Positions 56,649 to 64,000 of a DNA stretch of 64,000 bases are shown here, piece by piece. The notes beneath the pieces are model-generated. The model worked only from the letters and a program-made list of their open reading frames with translations, made no database searches and was not told where the DNA came from. The number at the start of each line of letters is the position of its first letter. Position 1 is the stretch's first letter. This DNA comes from Flaviflexus sp. GTDB taxonomy: Bacteria; Actinomycetota; Actinomycetes; Actinomycetales; Actinomycetaceae. Made by a program: the position numbers and the translations under genes. The stretch is taken from positions 20,992 to 84,991 of the forward strand of contig JAUNVM010000001.1 in NCBI GenBank assembly GCA_030537635.1, given 5' to 3'.

Positions 56649-56895
56649 AGGGTTGTTCACTCCAGAGGTTAAGTTGCGTGGGGATGTCCCAGCACAGTGT
56701 ATTGATTCTACCGTCAGCCGACTGCTATGGGCGGGAAGCCGCCAATGCAGGGAACTGCATGTCATCGAGAATCACCGGGGTCACTCTCGATGTAGTATGT
56801 ACATTACGGTATTTGGCGATAAGTTACCGCCCAAAGGCACGTTACTATGCGCTTTTCCACGGAAACTATCAGCGAGCATTCAGGTAGGAGCTACG
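56649..56895. promoter_or_regulatory. Divergent A/T-rich promoter region
   Basis: 247 bases that are markedly A/T-rich compared with the rest of the window, including ATGTACAT (56796-56803 region), a perfect palindrome, and several TANNNT hexamers on both strands. GTAGGAG precedes the gene at 56896. It probably holds promoters in both directions; individual elements cannot be fixed. Confidence 0.4.
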
Positions 56896-57357
56896 ATGCG
56901 TGTGTTCATCCCCGTGACGGTATCCGCTTTGTCAGCCGACGAACCCCTGATGACCCGCGCACATGCGGTCACTAAGCGACTTCGCGCAGCATTTGCCGGC
57001 GAGGATGAGGAGATGCTCGACATGATCGCCACCCTCGCAGCGGCCGATGAGTCACTGATGATGGACACGGGGGTGCCAAGTCGCCTCATCGTCGCCGCTG
57101 ACGGTGAAGCCACACCTGAGGGGGAGCTGGAGACTTCCGTGCGACTCACAGAACCTATTTCGCGACGCGACATCGTTGCTATTTTTGCTGATGAGCGTGA
57201 GATCGCCGATGAGGTGGTGCGGGCCCGACGCGGGGACGAGGAGGCCCGAGCGGTCGTCGATGACGCTGAGCTGCTGTGGTACCACCCCAGCGAGATTGAT
57301 GCTCTCGTCACCGATCTGACATCCCGCGCGCAGGCCGGCTCCGGCTCGACCCACTAG
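56896..57357 (+). CDS. Actinobacterial protein of unknown function (DUF6912-like)
   Basis: 153 residues from ATG 56896 with GTAGGAG upstream. It begins MRVFIPVTVSALSADEPLMT and is very acidic, with no membrane segment, no Cys and a C-terminal ELLWYHPSEIDAL motif. The N-terminal strand and this motif recall DUF6912 proteins that neighbour BldC-like genes in actinobacteria, but I assign that family with low certainty. Function unknown. Confidence 0.7.
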   Translation: MRVFIPVTVSALSADEPLMTRAHAVTKRLRAAFAGEDEEMLDMIATLAAADESLMMDTGVPSRLIVAADGEATPEGELETSVRLTEPISRRDIVAIFADEREIADEVVRARRGDEEARAVVDDAELLWYHPSEIDALVTDLTSRAQAGSGSTH

Positions 57358-57414
57358 CCGACCACCGCTCATGAGCGGTCAACTCGCGATGCGTTGTCCG
57401 TGGCCGGTGCGCAG

Positions 57415-58377
57415 CTACTTCGTGTCGTCTGGCAGCGGATCGGGGTTTGGGCAGGCCTGAAGATCGGGGCGATCGCTGGCGTTGTTCGCCTCGCCCGTCT
57501 CAGTCGAGTCATTCGTCTCATGGGGAGCGCTGTCTAAGGGAGCATCCACCCCGCGCAGGGCCGAGGGATGGGAGTAGATTTCCCCGCCATCATCGCTCAC
57601 CGAGTCCAGCATGTCCTTCACCGACTGGTGGAGCAGACCGTTCGTGGCGAGAGCGGCTCCGCCCCACGGCCCGGGATTGTTGTCCAGGTCGGTGAAGGTG
57701 CCGCCGGCCTCGGTGACGATGGGAACCAGCGCCGCCATGTCATACAGCTCGAGCTCGGGTTCGAGGGCAAGGTCCACGGCTCCCTCGGCGAGCAGCATGT
57801 AGGAGTAGAAATCGCCGTAGGCGCGAGTCCGCCAGCAGGACTGGGCAAGGCGCAGGAAGGCACGCAGGCGGCCGCGCTTGGCCCAGCCAAACATCGAGGA
57901 GTAGGACATGGAGGCATCGGCGAGGTTGGAGATCTGCGAGACGTGAATACGCTCGCCGTTCGTCCAGTTGCGGCCCGTGTAGGCGCCCATGCCCTTGGCG
58001 GCCCACCAGCGTCGGTGCAGGGCGGGGGCGGAGACCACGCCAAGGACAATCTCCCCGTCGACCTCGAGGGCGAGCAGGGTGGCCCACACCGGAACTCCGC
58101 GCAGGAAGTTGCGGGTACCGTCGATGGGATCGATGATCCAGCGCCTCGAGGCCACCCCGGTGGTGCCCCGTTCCTCGCCCAGGATCGCATCGCGCGAGCG
58201 GGAGCGGCCGAGCATGGCGCGAATGGCCTCCTCGGCCGCGACGTCGACGTCGGTGACCTCCGAGCCATCGGGTTTGGTTGAGACCTGAAGATTGCGTTCG
58301 TTGAAGGCGGGCAGAGTGATGTTGTCCACCTGGTCGATTACCGAGAGGGCAAAACTGAGATCATCGCGAAGGTCCAT
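57415..58377 (-). CDS. hisN: Inositol-monophosphatase-family phosphatase, probable histidinol-phosphatase
   Basis: 320 residues. Metal-binding motifs ILGEERG, IDPIDGTRNFLRG and ELYDMAALVPIVTEAGG are of the Li+-sensitive phosphatase type. The sequence around GVPVWATLLAL and the order aroA-rsgA-hisN match the actinobacterial HisN that dephosphorylates histidinol phosphate. Inositol monophosphate is an alternative substrate. The last about 55 residues are an acidic, Asn/Asp/Pro-rich tail not expected for the family. It is 4 bases downstream of rsgA. Confidence 0.87.
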   Translation of the reverse strand: MDLRDDLSFALSVIDQVDNITLPAFNERNLQVSTKPDGSEVTDVDVAAEEAIRAMLGRSRSRDAILGEERGTTGVASRRWIIDPIDGTRNFLRGVPVWATLLALEVDGEIVLGVVSAPALHRRWWAAKGMGAYTGRNWTNGERIHVSQISNLADASMSYSSMFGWAKRGRLRAFLRLAQSCWRTRAYGDFYSYMLLAEGAVDLALEPELELYDMAALVPIVTEAGGTFTDLDNNPGPWGGAALATNGLLHQSVKDMLDSVSDDGGEIYSHPSALRGVDAPLDSAPHETNDSTETGEANNASDRPDLQACPNPDPLPDDTK

Positions 58378-58381
58378 GACT

Positions 58382-59389
58382 TCACACTAGTCGAGGACGA
58401 TGCTCCTCATTGGCTTCCGCCGGCTCTTCTCGAGCGCCAAGCAGGCGGCGCAGGGAAGCCACCCGCTCCGGATCCCCTTCATCCAGGGCACAATCCGCCC
58501 CGGCATTGTGATCGCAGCCGCGCGGACAGAAGGTGGAGAGCTCGGCCAGATCCGGGAAGGCGCCAATGATGTCGGCGTCCTCGACGTGGGCGAGGCCGAA
58601 AGAGCGCACCCCGGGGGTGTCGATGATGATGCCGCCGCCCGGGACGTCAAAGGCGATCGCGGACGAGGAGGTGTGCCGGCCCCGGCCGGTCACCTCGTTG
58701 ACACCGCCGGTGGCCCGGTCCGCGTCGGGAATGAGGGCGTTGATAAGAGTGGACTTACCAACCCCGGAGTGGCCGATGAGGACGGAAGAGTGACCGGGCA
58801 GCAGTGCCGCGACGTCCTCGATTCCAGAGGGCGGTTCCATGGAGGTGGTGAGCACCCTGAGCCCCAGGCCCGCGTAGCGTGCAAGTAGCTCGTCCGGCTC
58901 GGCCAGATCCGCCTTGGTGAGCACCAAAATGGGCTCCATTCCAGCATCGTAGGCGGCGACCAGGCAGCGATCGATCATGCCCGGGCGGGGCTCGGGCTGG
59001 GCGAGAGCCGCGGTGATGAGGAGCTGATCGGCGTTGGCGACGATGACCCGCTCGGTGCGGGCCGATTCGCCCTCCTCGGCGCTGCGGCGCAGGGCGGTGG
59101 TGCGCTCGGTGACGGCGACGATCCGGGCGAGGGAGCCCTCCTTGCCGGATAGATCACCCACCACCTTGACCTTGTCACCCACGACGACGGCGCCCCGACC
59201 AAGCTCCCGAGCAGTGACGGCCACAAGGTCGCGGTCACCGAGGCGTAGCTGATATCGGCCCCGGTCGACCCGGTAGCAGATCGCCTCCGGAGCATCGGAA
59301 TAGTCGGGCCGACGCTTGGTGCGTGGGCGGGAGCCGCGTCGGGGCGGGCGGATCCGTACCCGCGGATCATCCGTTCCGGTATCCCTCAC
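58382..59389 (-). CDS. rsgA: Ribosome small-subunit GTPase RsgA
   Basis: Circularly permuted GTPase that matures the 30S subunit. 335 residues from GTG 59389 (GTGA overlap with aroA; GGAGG 7 bases upstream). OB-fold (about 55-120), then G4 LVLTKADL, G1 GHSGVGKSTLIN and G3 DTPGVRSFG in permuted order. The C-terminal zinc motif is FCPRGCDHNAGADC. Confidence 0.94.
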   Translation of the reverse strand: MRDTGTDDPRVRIRPPRRGSRPRTKRRPDYSDAPEAICYRVDRGRYQLRLGDRDLVAVTARELGRGAVVVGDKVKVVGDLSGKEGSLARIVAVTERTTALRRSAEEGESARTERVIVANADQLLITAALAQPEPRPGMIDRCLVAAYDAGMEPILVLTKADLAEPDELLARYAGLGLRVLTTSMEPPSGIEDVAALLPGHSSVLIGHSGVGKSTLINALIPDADRATGGVNEVTGRGRHTSSSAIAFDVPGGGIIIDTPGVRSFGLAHVEDADIIGAFPDLAELSTFCPRGCDHNAGADCALDEGDPERVASLRRLLGAREEPAEANEEHRPRLV

Positions 59390-60684
59390 GAACCCGCCTC
59401 CGAAGAGCGCGCCTCCGAAGAGCCCTCCACCAGGTTCATCCACAGCTGCGGGAAGGTGGGCAGGGTCTTGGACGTGCAGGCAATATCCTCGACCATGATC
59501 CCGTCTTGGACCAGGCCGAGGATGGCGCCGAAGGTGGCCATGCGGTGATCTTCGTAGGAGGAGATGATGGCGGGACGTAGCCGGGCGGGCGTAATGATCA
59601 GACCATCATCGGTTGCCCGGGCGCCTACTCCCGCGCGAGTGAGCTCGGTTTCCAGGGCGGCCAGCCGGTCGGTTTCGTGCCCGCGCAGGTGGGCCACCCC
59701 GGTGATTCTCGTGGGGGAGGAGGCGCAGGCAGCCACGGCAGCCAGGGTGGGAACGAGCTCGCCGGCCGCTGACATGTCGATGCTGTCGATTCCGGTGAGC
59801 CGCCCGCCGGTGACCACGAGGTTGCCGCCTTCGCGCCGGCACGTGGCTCCCATTCTTTCCAGAATCTCGGGAAACAGGGCCCCGGGCTGGGTGGTGGCGG
59901 CGGGCCACACGGTGCTCACCTCTCCGCCGGTGACGGCGGCCGCGGCGAGGAATGGGGCGGCGTTCGACAGGTCGGGCTCGACCTCGATGTCGCCGGGATG
60001 AAGCGGGCCTTCGGCCACACGCCAGCCTCGCTCGGTGCGCTCGACTGTGGCGCCGGCAGCCCTGAGCAGCCCCACGGTCATGTCCACGTGCGGTCCCGAG
60101 GGCACGGCCCCGGTGAGCTCGATGCTGAGGCCCCCTGGGTAGCGGGGAGCGGCAAGCAGGAGGGCGGAGAGGAACTGGGAGGAGGCCGATGAGTCGAGGA
60201 GAACCCGCCCGCCCCGGACCGGTCCGGTGATCGTCAGGGGCAGGCTCGCCCCATCGGGCGCCGTCACGGTGGCGCCGAGGGAAGAAAGGGCGTCAAGCAA
60301 CGGGGCAATTGGCCGTCTGGCCATGGCCTCATCACCGGTGAAGCGAATCTCGCCGGCCAGCGGGGCGAGGGCGGCAAGGAAACGGAAAACCGTTCCGGCG
60401 AGACCCACGTCGATGTCGGCGGGGCGCAGGGGAGCGGGGTGGATGGTGACGTCAGTGCCAGTGGCCGTCACCGTGGCGCCGAGGCGGCTGAGCGCCTCGA
60501 GCATGAGATCGGTGTCGCGTGAGCGCAGCACTCCGGTCAGCCGAGTCGGCGAATCGGCGAGCGCGGCGAGAAAGAGGTGACGGTTGGTGAGGGACTTGGA
60601 GCCCGGAATAATAACGTGCCCGCGGACGGGAACCCCCGGCCGAGGAGCCGGCCAGGGGTTCGCGGGAAGAATGAAGGTGGTCAG
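59386..60684 (-). CDS. aroA: EPSP synthase (3-phosphoshikimate 1-carboxyvinyltransferase), probable CTG start
   Basis: Sixth step of the shikimate pathway. The frame holds about 432 residues, the normal family length, only if it starts at CTG 60684. That CTG overlaps the doxX stop as CTGA and gives M/LTTFILPANPWPAP. The essential N-terminal PEP-binding segment IPGSKSLTNRHLFLAAL lies upstream of the first GTG in frame (60531), so a start there would destroy the enzyme. Other motifs are LRSRDTDLM, SSASSQFLSAL, and EDHRMATFGAI near the end. No ATG, GTG or TTG is available between the doxX end and PGSKS; ATT 60672 is the only other candidate seen. Confidence 0.9.
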   Translation of the reverse strand: MTTFILPANPWPAPRPGVPVRGHVIIPGSKSLTNRHLFLAALADSPTRLTGVLRSRDTDLMLEALSRLGATVTATGTDVTIHPAPLRPADIDVGLAGTVFRFLAALAPLAGEIRFTGDEAMARRPIAPLLDALSSLGATVTAPDGASLPLTITGPVRGGRVLLDSSASSQFLSALLLAAPRYPGGLSIELTGAVPSGPHVDMTVGLLRAAGATVERTERGWRVAEGPLHPGDIEVEPDLSNAAPFLAAAAVTGGEVSTVWPAATTQPGALFPEILERMGATCRREGGNLVVTGGRLTGIDSIDMSAAGELVPTLAAVAACASSPTRITGVAHLRGHETDRLAALETELTRAGVGARATDDGLIITPARLRPAIISSYEDHRMATFGAILGLVQDGIMVEDIACTSKTLPTFPQLWMNLVEGSSEARSSEAGS

Positions 60685-61223
60685 TTCTTTGCCTTCTCCT
60701 TGAGGCGGGCGGCCTTGGCCTTCGCCTTCTCCCTGACAGAATCCATCTCCGCCTCGTACTTGTCAGCCAGCAGGCCGAGCTCGCGCTTGTGATCCTTGCG
60801 GTGCTCGAGGCGCCAGGCCAGCGAGGGCTTGCCGCGGCGGTCACCGGCGGCGACAAGGGCGCCGCCCACGAGGCCGACCGAGGTCAGCAGACCGGAAAGG
60901 GAGGCCTCGGAGTCATCGGAGATGAAAACGGGATTCTTCGCCAGGCCCACCGGGATCTCGGTGAGCGCAAGAGTGAGGGCGGACAGGCGGGGCTTCTTGC
61001 CGAGGGCCATGCCCAGCCCGGCGCCGATGCGCACGCCTCCGATGATGCGCGTGGCGGTCATCAACGAGGAATCGGAAAGCTCACCAACACCGAGCTTTTC
61101 CAGGATGGGGTTGAGGCGCTGGCCGGCCTCAACGTGATCCTCGGGGTTGCGCGCTGCGTCAACGCCGGAGGCGATGAACGGGGCGGCGAGGAAGGGACGG
61201 GCTAGTGCAGTTAGAATACTCAT
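60681..61223 (-). CDS. DoxX-family membrane protein
   Basis: 180 residues from ATG 61223; GACAAT lies 6 bases upstream and no Shine-Dalgarno is seen. Four hydrophobic segments (FLAAPFIASGVDAARNP, MTATRIIGGVRIGAGLGMAL, LTLALTEIPVGL, LLTSVGLVGGALVAAG) match DoxX. They are followed by a Lys/Ala/Glu-rich coiled-coil tail. First gene of a doxX-aroA-rsgA-hisN unit. Exact function unknown; relatives are linked to oxidative stress in mycobacteria. Confidence 0.85.
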   Translation of the reverse strand: MSILTALARPFLAAPFIASGVDAARNPEDHVEAGQRLNPILEKLGVGELSDSSLMTATRIIGGVRIGAGLGMALGKKPRLSALTLALTEIPVGLAKNPVFISDDSEASLSGLLTSVGLVGGALVAAGDRRGKPSLAWRLEHRKDHKRELGLLADKYEAEMDSVREKAKAKAARLKEKAKN

Positions 61224-61278
61224 GGTCCCATTGTCTCGCACCACGAGCGCAAAGTGAACCGGAACGGCAAAGTTCCGG

Positions 61279-62049
61279 TTAGCTCACCTGCTGAAGAATG
61301 TCGAGAAGCGGCTGGTAGTGGTCGTGAATCGCGGCCTTGTAAGCCTCGAGGTCCCCCGACTCGGCGGCCTCGAGCATCTTTTTGTGATTGTGCGCGGTTG
61401 CCAGCAGGGAGGCTTCTCCGGTGGGCAATTGGGGAACCACCGCCATGTGCACCATCCACATCGCCCCGGTCAGCTGCTCCATGAGCGCATTACCGGTGCC
61501 GGCCACGAGACGCTGGTGGAAAGCAATGTCCTCCTCGAGGAACTTCTTGCCGGCATCGGCCTTCTCGATCATGCGGTTGACGAGCTCATGCAGGTCCTCG
61601 TGGTGTTGTCCACCCAGATCCGCCACCACCTCGGCGGCGATGCCAAGCTCGAGGATCTGGCGCACGGCGACGACCTCGCACAGCGATTCGATGGAATCGG
61701 CGGCCATGGAGGCGCGCAGCACCATGGTCTTAACGAACGGGCTCATCGACAGTTCCCCGACGTAGGTGCCCCGCCCCTGGCGGACGGCCACAATGTCGAG
61801 GGCCTGCAACTTGCGTAGCGCCTCGCGCACCGAGGAACGCGAGACCCCGAGGTCGGCGCACAGCTCGGCCTCGGTGGGCAGTGGATCACCCGGGCGCAGA
61901 TTCGAGGCAAGAATGTACTGTTCGATGGCCTCCATCGTCGCCTCGGCGCGATTGATCACGGGAACCCCAACGCGCCGCCTCACGGAGGCAGTGCGCTCAA
62001 GCTGGGCGACAATCGACTCGATTGATTCGCGCTGTGGATTCTCGGCCAT
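61279..62049 (-). CDS. GntR/FadR-type transcriptional regulator with FCD domain
   Basis: 256 residues from ATG 62049. Winged helix (about 35-100: LPTEAELCADLGVSRSSVRE, VRQGRGTYVGEL) and an all-helical FCD effector domain (about 110-250) with the metal-binding His set in EEDIAFHQRLV, HNHKKM and HDHYQPLL. The gene is divergent from the ABC importer at 62241, which it probably controls. TACCAT lies 6 bases before the ATG. The effector is unknown. Confidence 0.88.
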   Translation of the reverse strand: MAENPQRESIESIVAQLERTASVRRRVGVPVINRAEATMEAIEQYILASNLRPGDPLPTEAELCADLGVSRSSVREALRKLQALDIVAVRQGRGTYVGELSMSPFVKTMVLRASMAADSIESLCEVVAVRQILELGIAAEVVADLGGQHHEDLHELVNRMIEKADAGKKFLEEDIAFHQRLVAGTGNALMEQLTGAMWMVHMAVVPQLPTGEASLLATAHNHKKMLEAAESGDLEAYKAAIHDHYQPLLDILQQVS

Positions 62050-62157
62050 GCGGACATGGTAGCACCGCGATCCATCACATTTGGCCTGTCCGGAAAGCCC
62101 GATCCCCCATTGGCCGGTGTGATTTTTGACAATATCCAGCAATCCTTGCTGTTCGAG

Positions 62158-62210
62158 TTGCGTATGTATGACGTCCGATCTATACTGCTGCCAACGGCAT
62201 CTGACAGATG
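62158..62210 (+). promoter_or_regulatory. Promoter and candidate operator of the ABC importer
   Basis: -35 TTGCGT (62158-62163), 17-base spacer, -10 TATACT (62181-62186). Just past the expected start is the perfect palindrome CATCTG-A-CAGATG (62198-62210). It overlaps a direct repeat TCTGACA, GATG, TCTGACA. The position suits repression by the neighbouring FadR-type protein. Confidence 0.6.
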
Positions 62211-62240
62211 TCTGACAAGTTCTCAACGGAGAGGAACGCG

Positions 62241-63809
62241 ATGCGTACCAGCAAGTCCCGTGTCACCGGCGTGGTGGCGCTGACCTCGGCCATTGCGCTG
62301 ACGCTGTCTGCCTGTGGCGGCGGCGATACCGGATCCACCGACAATAGTGGTGGAGCGGGGGACGAGGGCGGCACGTCGACGATTACGGCGGCCGTCGCCT
62401 ACGAAACCAGCAACTATCACCCGTCGAATACCTCCTCGGCCCTGGCCCTGGGGTCGAACTGGCATGTGGTGGAGGGTCTGTACGACCTCAACATGCACGA
62501 CTTCACCCCGTACAAGGCGCTCGCCGCGGATGATGATCTCACCGAGGTCTCCGAGACCGAGTACGAGGTCACCTTGCGCGACGGTGCGAAGTTCTCCGAC
62601 GGCTCGGATGTCACGTCCGAGGATGTGGTGAAGTCCTTCGAGCGGACGATGGATCCGGATGGCCTGTACATTTCCATGCTGTCCTTCATCGATTCGGTCG
62701 AGGCGAAGGATGAGTCCACCGTGACCATCAATCTCAAGCACCCCTTCTCGCTGACGAAGGAGCGCCTGTCGCTCGTCAAGATCGTTCCGGCTGATGCCTC
62801 GGATGATGAGCTCACCTCCAAGCCGATCGGCACCGGCCCGTGGAAGTATGATTCGATCTCCGAGCAGGAGCTCGTCTTCTCCCCGAATGAGCACTACAAC
62901 GGCGATCATCCGGCCGAGGCCGATGAGATGAAGTGGCAGATCATCATGGATGACACCGCCCGCACCACCGCCATGCAGGAGGGCACCGTCCAGGTCATGG
63001 AGAACGTGCCTGCCGATGCGATCGAGCAGATCAAGTCCTCGGGCGCCGAGGCGGAGACCGTTCAGGGCTTCAACCTGCCCTTCCTCATGTTCAACACGAA
63101 GAAGGCTCCCTTCGATGATGAGAAGGTCCGCCAGGCCTTCTTCTACGCGATCGACACCGAGAAGCTCATCCAGAATGCGCTGTCGGGCGAGGCCACCCCG
63201 GCGAAGTCCTTCCTCCCGGAGGACCACCCGAACTTCCACGAGGCGAAGAACGTCTTCACCTACGATCCGGATAAGGCGAAGGAGCTGCTCGACGAGGCCG
63301 GTGTTTCCGATCTCTCGCTCACGCTGCTCACCACCGATCACGGCTGGATCGAGGCCCTGTCCCCGCAGATCAAGAACGATCTCGAGGCCATCGGGCTCAG
63401 CGTTGACATTCACTCGGAGGCTTCCTCCTCGCTGTACGCCAACAACACCGATGTGGAGTCCCCGGACTTCGACGTGGTGCTCGCCCCCGGCGATCCCTCG
63501 GTCTTCGGCAACGACCCGGATCTCCTCATGAACTGGTGGTACGGCGATAACACGTGGACCAATTCGCGCACCCAGTGGGCCGATTCCGCAGGCTTCACCC
63601 AGCTCCAGGGCATCCTGCTTGAGGCCGTGCAGCTGACCGATGCCGAGCAGCAGGACAAGTGGAACGAGGCCTTCGACCTCATCTCGGAGCAGGTTCCGCT
63701 CTACCCGCTGTTCCACCGCACGCTCACCACTGCGTACTCCGGCGACCTTGACGGGTTCCAGCCGATCTCCACGACTGGCCTCAACTTCATCGATACGAAG
63801 CTGAAGTAA
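62241..63809 (+). CDS. Peptide/nickel-type ABC transporter substrate-binding lipoprotein
   Basis: 522 residues from ATG 62241, 6 bases after AGAGGA. The lipoprotein signal ends ALTLSAC with lipidation at Cys25, followed by a Gly/Ser/Thr linker. The body is a family 5 extracellular solute-binding protein (SBP_bac_5): DGAKFSDGSDVTSEDVVKSF, IGTGPWKYDSISEQELVFSP and FNTKKAPFDDEKVRQAF. It captures an oligopeptide-like or other solute for the permease that follows. The ligand is not evident. Confidence 0.92.
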   Translation: MRTSKSRVTGVVALTSAIALTLSACGGGDTGSTDNSGGAGDEGGTSTITAAVAYETSNYHPSNTSSALALGSNWHVVEGLYDLNMHDFTPYKALAADDDLTEVSETEYEVTLRDGAKFSDGSDVTSEDVVKSFERTMDPDGLYISMLSFIDSVEAKDESTVTINLKHPFSLTKERLSLVKIVPADASDDELTSKPIGTGPWKYDSISEQELVFSPNEHYNGDHPAEADEMKWQIIMDDTARTTAMQEGTVQVMENVPADAIEQIKSSGAEAETVQGFNLPFLMFNTKKAPFDDEKVRQAFFYAIDTEKLIQNALSGEATPAKSFLPEDHPNFHEAKNVFTYDPDKAKELLDEAGVSDLSLTLLTTDHGWIEALSPQIKNDLEAIGLSVDIHSEASSSLYANNTDVESPDFDVVLAPGDPSVFGNDPDLLMNWWYGDNTWTNSRTQWADSAGFTQLQGILLEAVQLTDAEQQDKWNEAFDLISEQVPLYPLFHRTLTTAYSGDLDGFQPISTTGLNFIDTKLK

Positions 63810-63843
63810 CGGTCATCTACCCCTAGCGGGTTACCCCGCCGTC

Positions 63844-63873
63844 AGGGAGGGGCGCACCGCGCCCCTCCCTTTC
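63844..63873 (+). terminator. Hairpin between binding protein and permease genes
   Basis: Perfect 12-bp stem AGGGAGGGGCGC / GCGCCCCTCCCT with loop ACC, followed by TTCTTT. It is probably an intra-operon attenuator that lets the binding protein be made in excess over the permease. Confidence 0.8.
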
Positions 63874-63916
63874 TTTATCTCAGCCCGCCCCGCCGGGCCC
63901 CCTAGAGGAGCACACC

Positions 63917-64000
63917 GTGAACAACCTTCTGCGCCTTATCGGCCGGCGACTCGTTGCGCTGCCCATCATGGTCATTGGCGTGACGTTCCTCGTCTTCTTC
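63917..64000 (+). CDS. ABC transporter permease (DppB-like), 3' end outside window
   Basis: Starts at GTG 63917 with AGAGGAG 6 bases upstream. The visible 28 residues (MNNLLRLIGRRLVALPIMVI then GVTFLVFF) are the typical first helix of the DppB/OppB family. It follows the binding-protein gene and will presumably be followed by a second permease and ATPases. Confidence 0.85.
   Translation, partial: MNNLLRLIGRRLVALPIMVIGVTFLVFF

Noticed and set aside
59389-59443. Upstream ATG 59443 for rsgA
   Set aside because: It would overlap aroA by 58 bases with Gly-rich sequence; GTG 59389 has GGAGG at good spacing and a GTGA overlap.

Overview
The window is a 64-kb chromosomal segment from a high-GC Gram-positive bacterium (Actinomycetota). 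The evidence is strong G/C third-position codon use, frequent GTG starts and 4-base stop/start overlaps, two sortase-anchored LPXTG-type surface proteins, the 32-residue bS22/mS38-like ribosomal protein, an N-acetylglutamate synthase of the Rv2747 type, and an actinobacterial order of cytochrome-c maturation, menaquinone, complex I and polyprenyl-synthase genes resembling the mycobacterial Rv0525-Rv0562 neighbourhood. The two anchored proteins and the overall style suggest an Actinomycetaceae-like organism. That family placement is an inference. No rRNA, tRNA, CRISPR array, insertion sequence or prophage was seen.

Layout. 1-1332: end of an Ig-repeat cell-wall protein. 1721-5423: glycerol module (glpF-glpK and a divergent SorC-type regulator), followed by argA. 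5591-12203: mutY with a small membrane protein, an unknown membrane-anchored protein, radA, and a KtrA/KtrB-type potassium system. 12320-14273: a small helix-turn-helix protein, the bS22-like peptide, a glutaredoxin-like protein, a MarR regulator and a histidine phosphatase. 14274-18840: system II cytochrome c maturation (resA, ccdA, resB, ccsB) ending in an uncharacterised lipoprotein. 19035-22598: a second anchored protein and several small membrane proteins.

22759-34091 holds a complete-looking late menaquinone pathway: menA, menE and menB on the minus strand, menC and menD on the plus strand, menF, menG/ubiE and a menJ-like reductase, interrupted by an HtrA protease and an orphan permease-prefix protein. 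34200-50069 is an uninterrupted nuoA-N operon for 14-subunit NADH:menaquinone oxidoreductase. It ends in a polyprenyl diphosphate synthase that probably makes the quinone tail, then a strong terminator. The segment therefore encodes the quinone, its prenyl tail, the enzyme that reduces it and cytochrome c maturation together.

51333-52681 is the most striking part: a fluoride riboswitch (crcB motif) with a legible translational switch, placed directly before a divergent enolase. Enolase is the classical fluoride-sensitive glycolytic enzyme, so this looks like a fluoride-induced, perhaps fluoride-tolerant, second enolase. 52896-64000 holds secA, small regulators, a doxX-aroA-rsgA-hisN operon (aroA appears to start at CTG), and a FadR-type regulator divergent from a peptide-type ABC importer that runs off the window.
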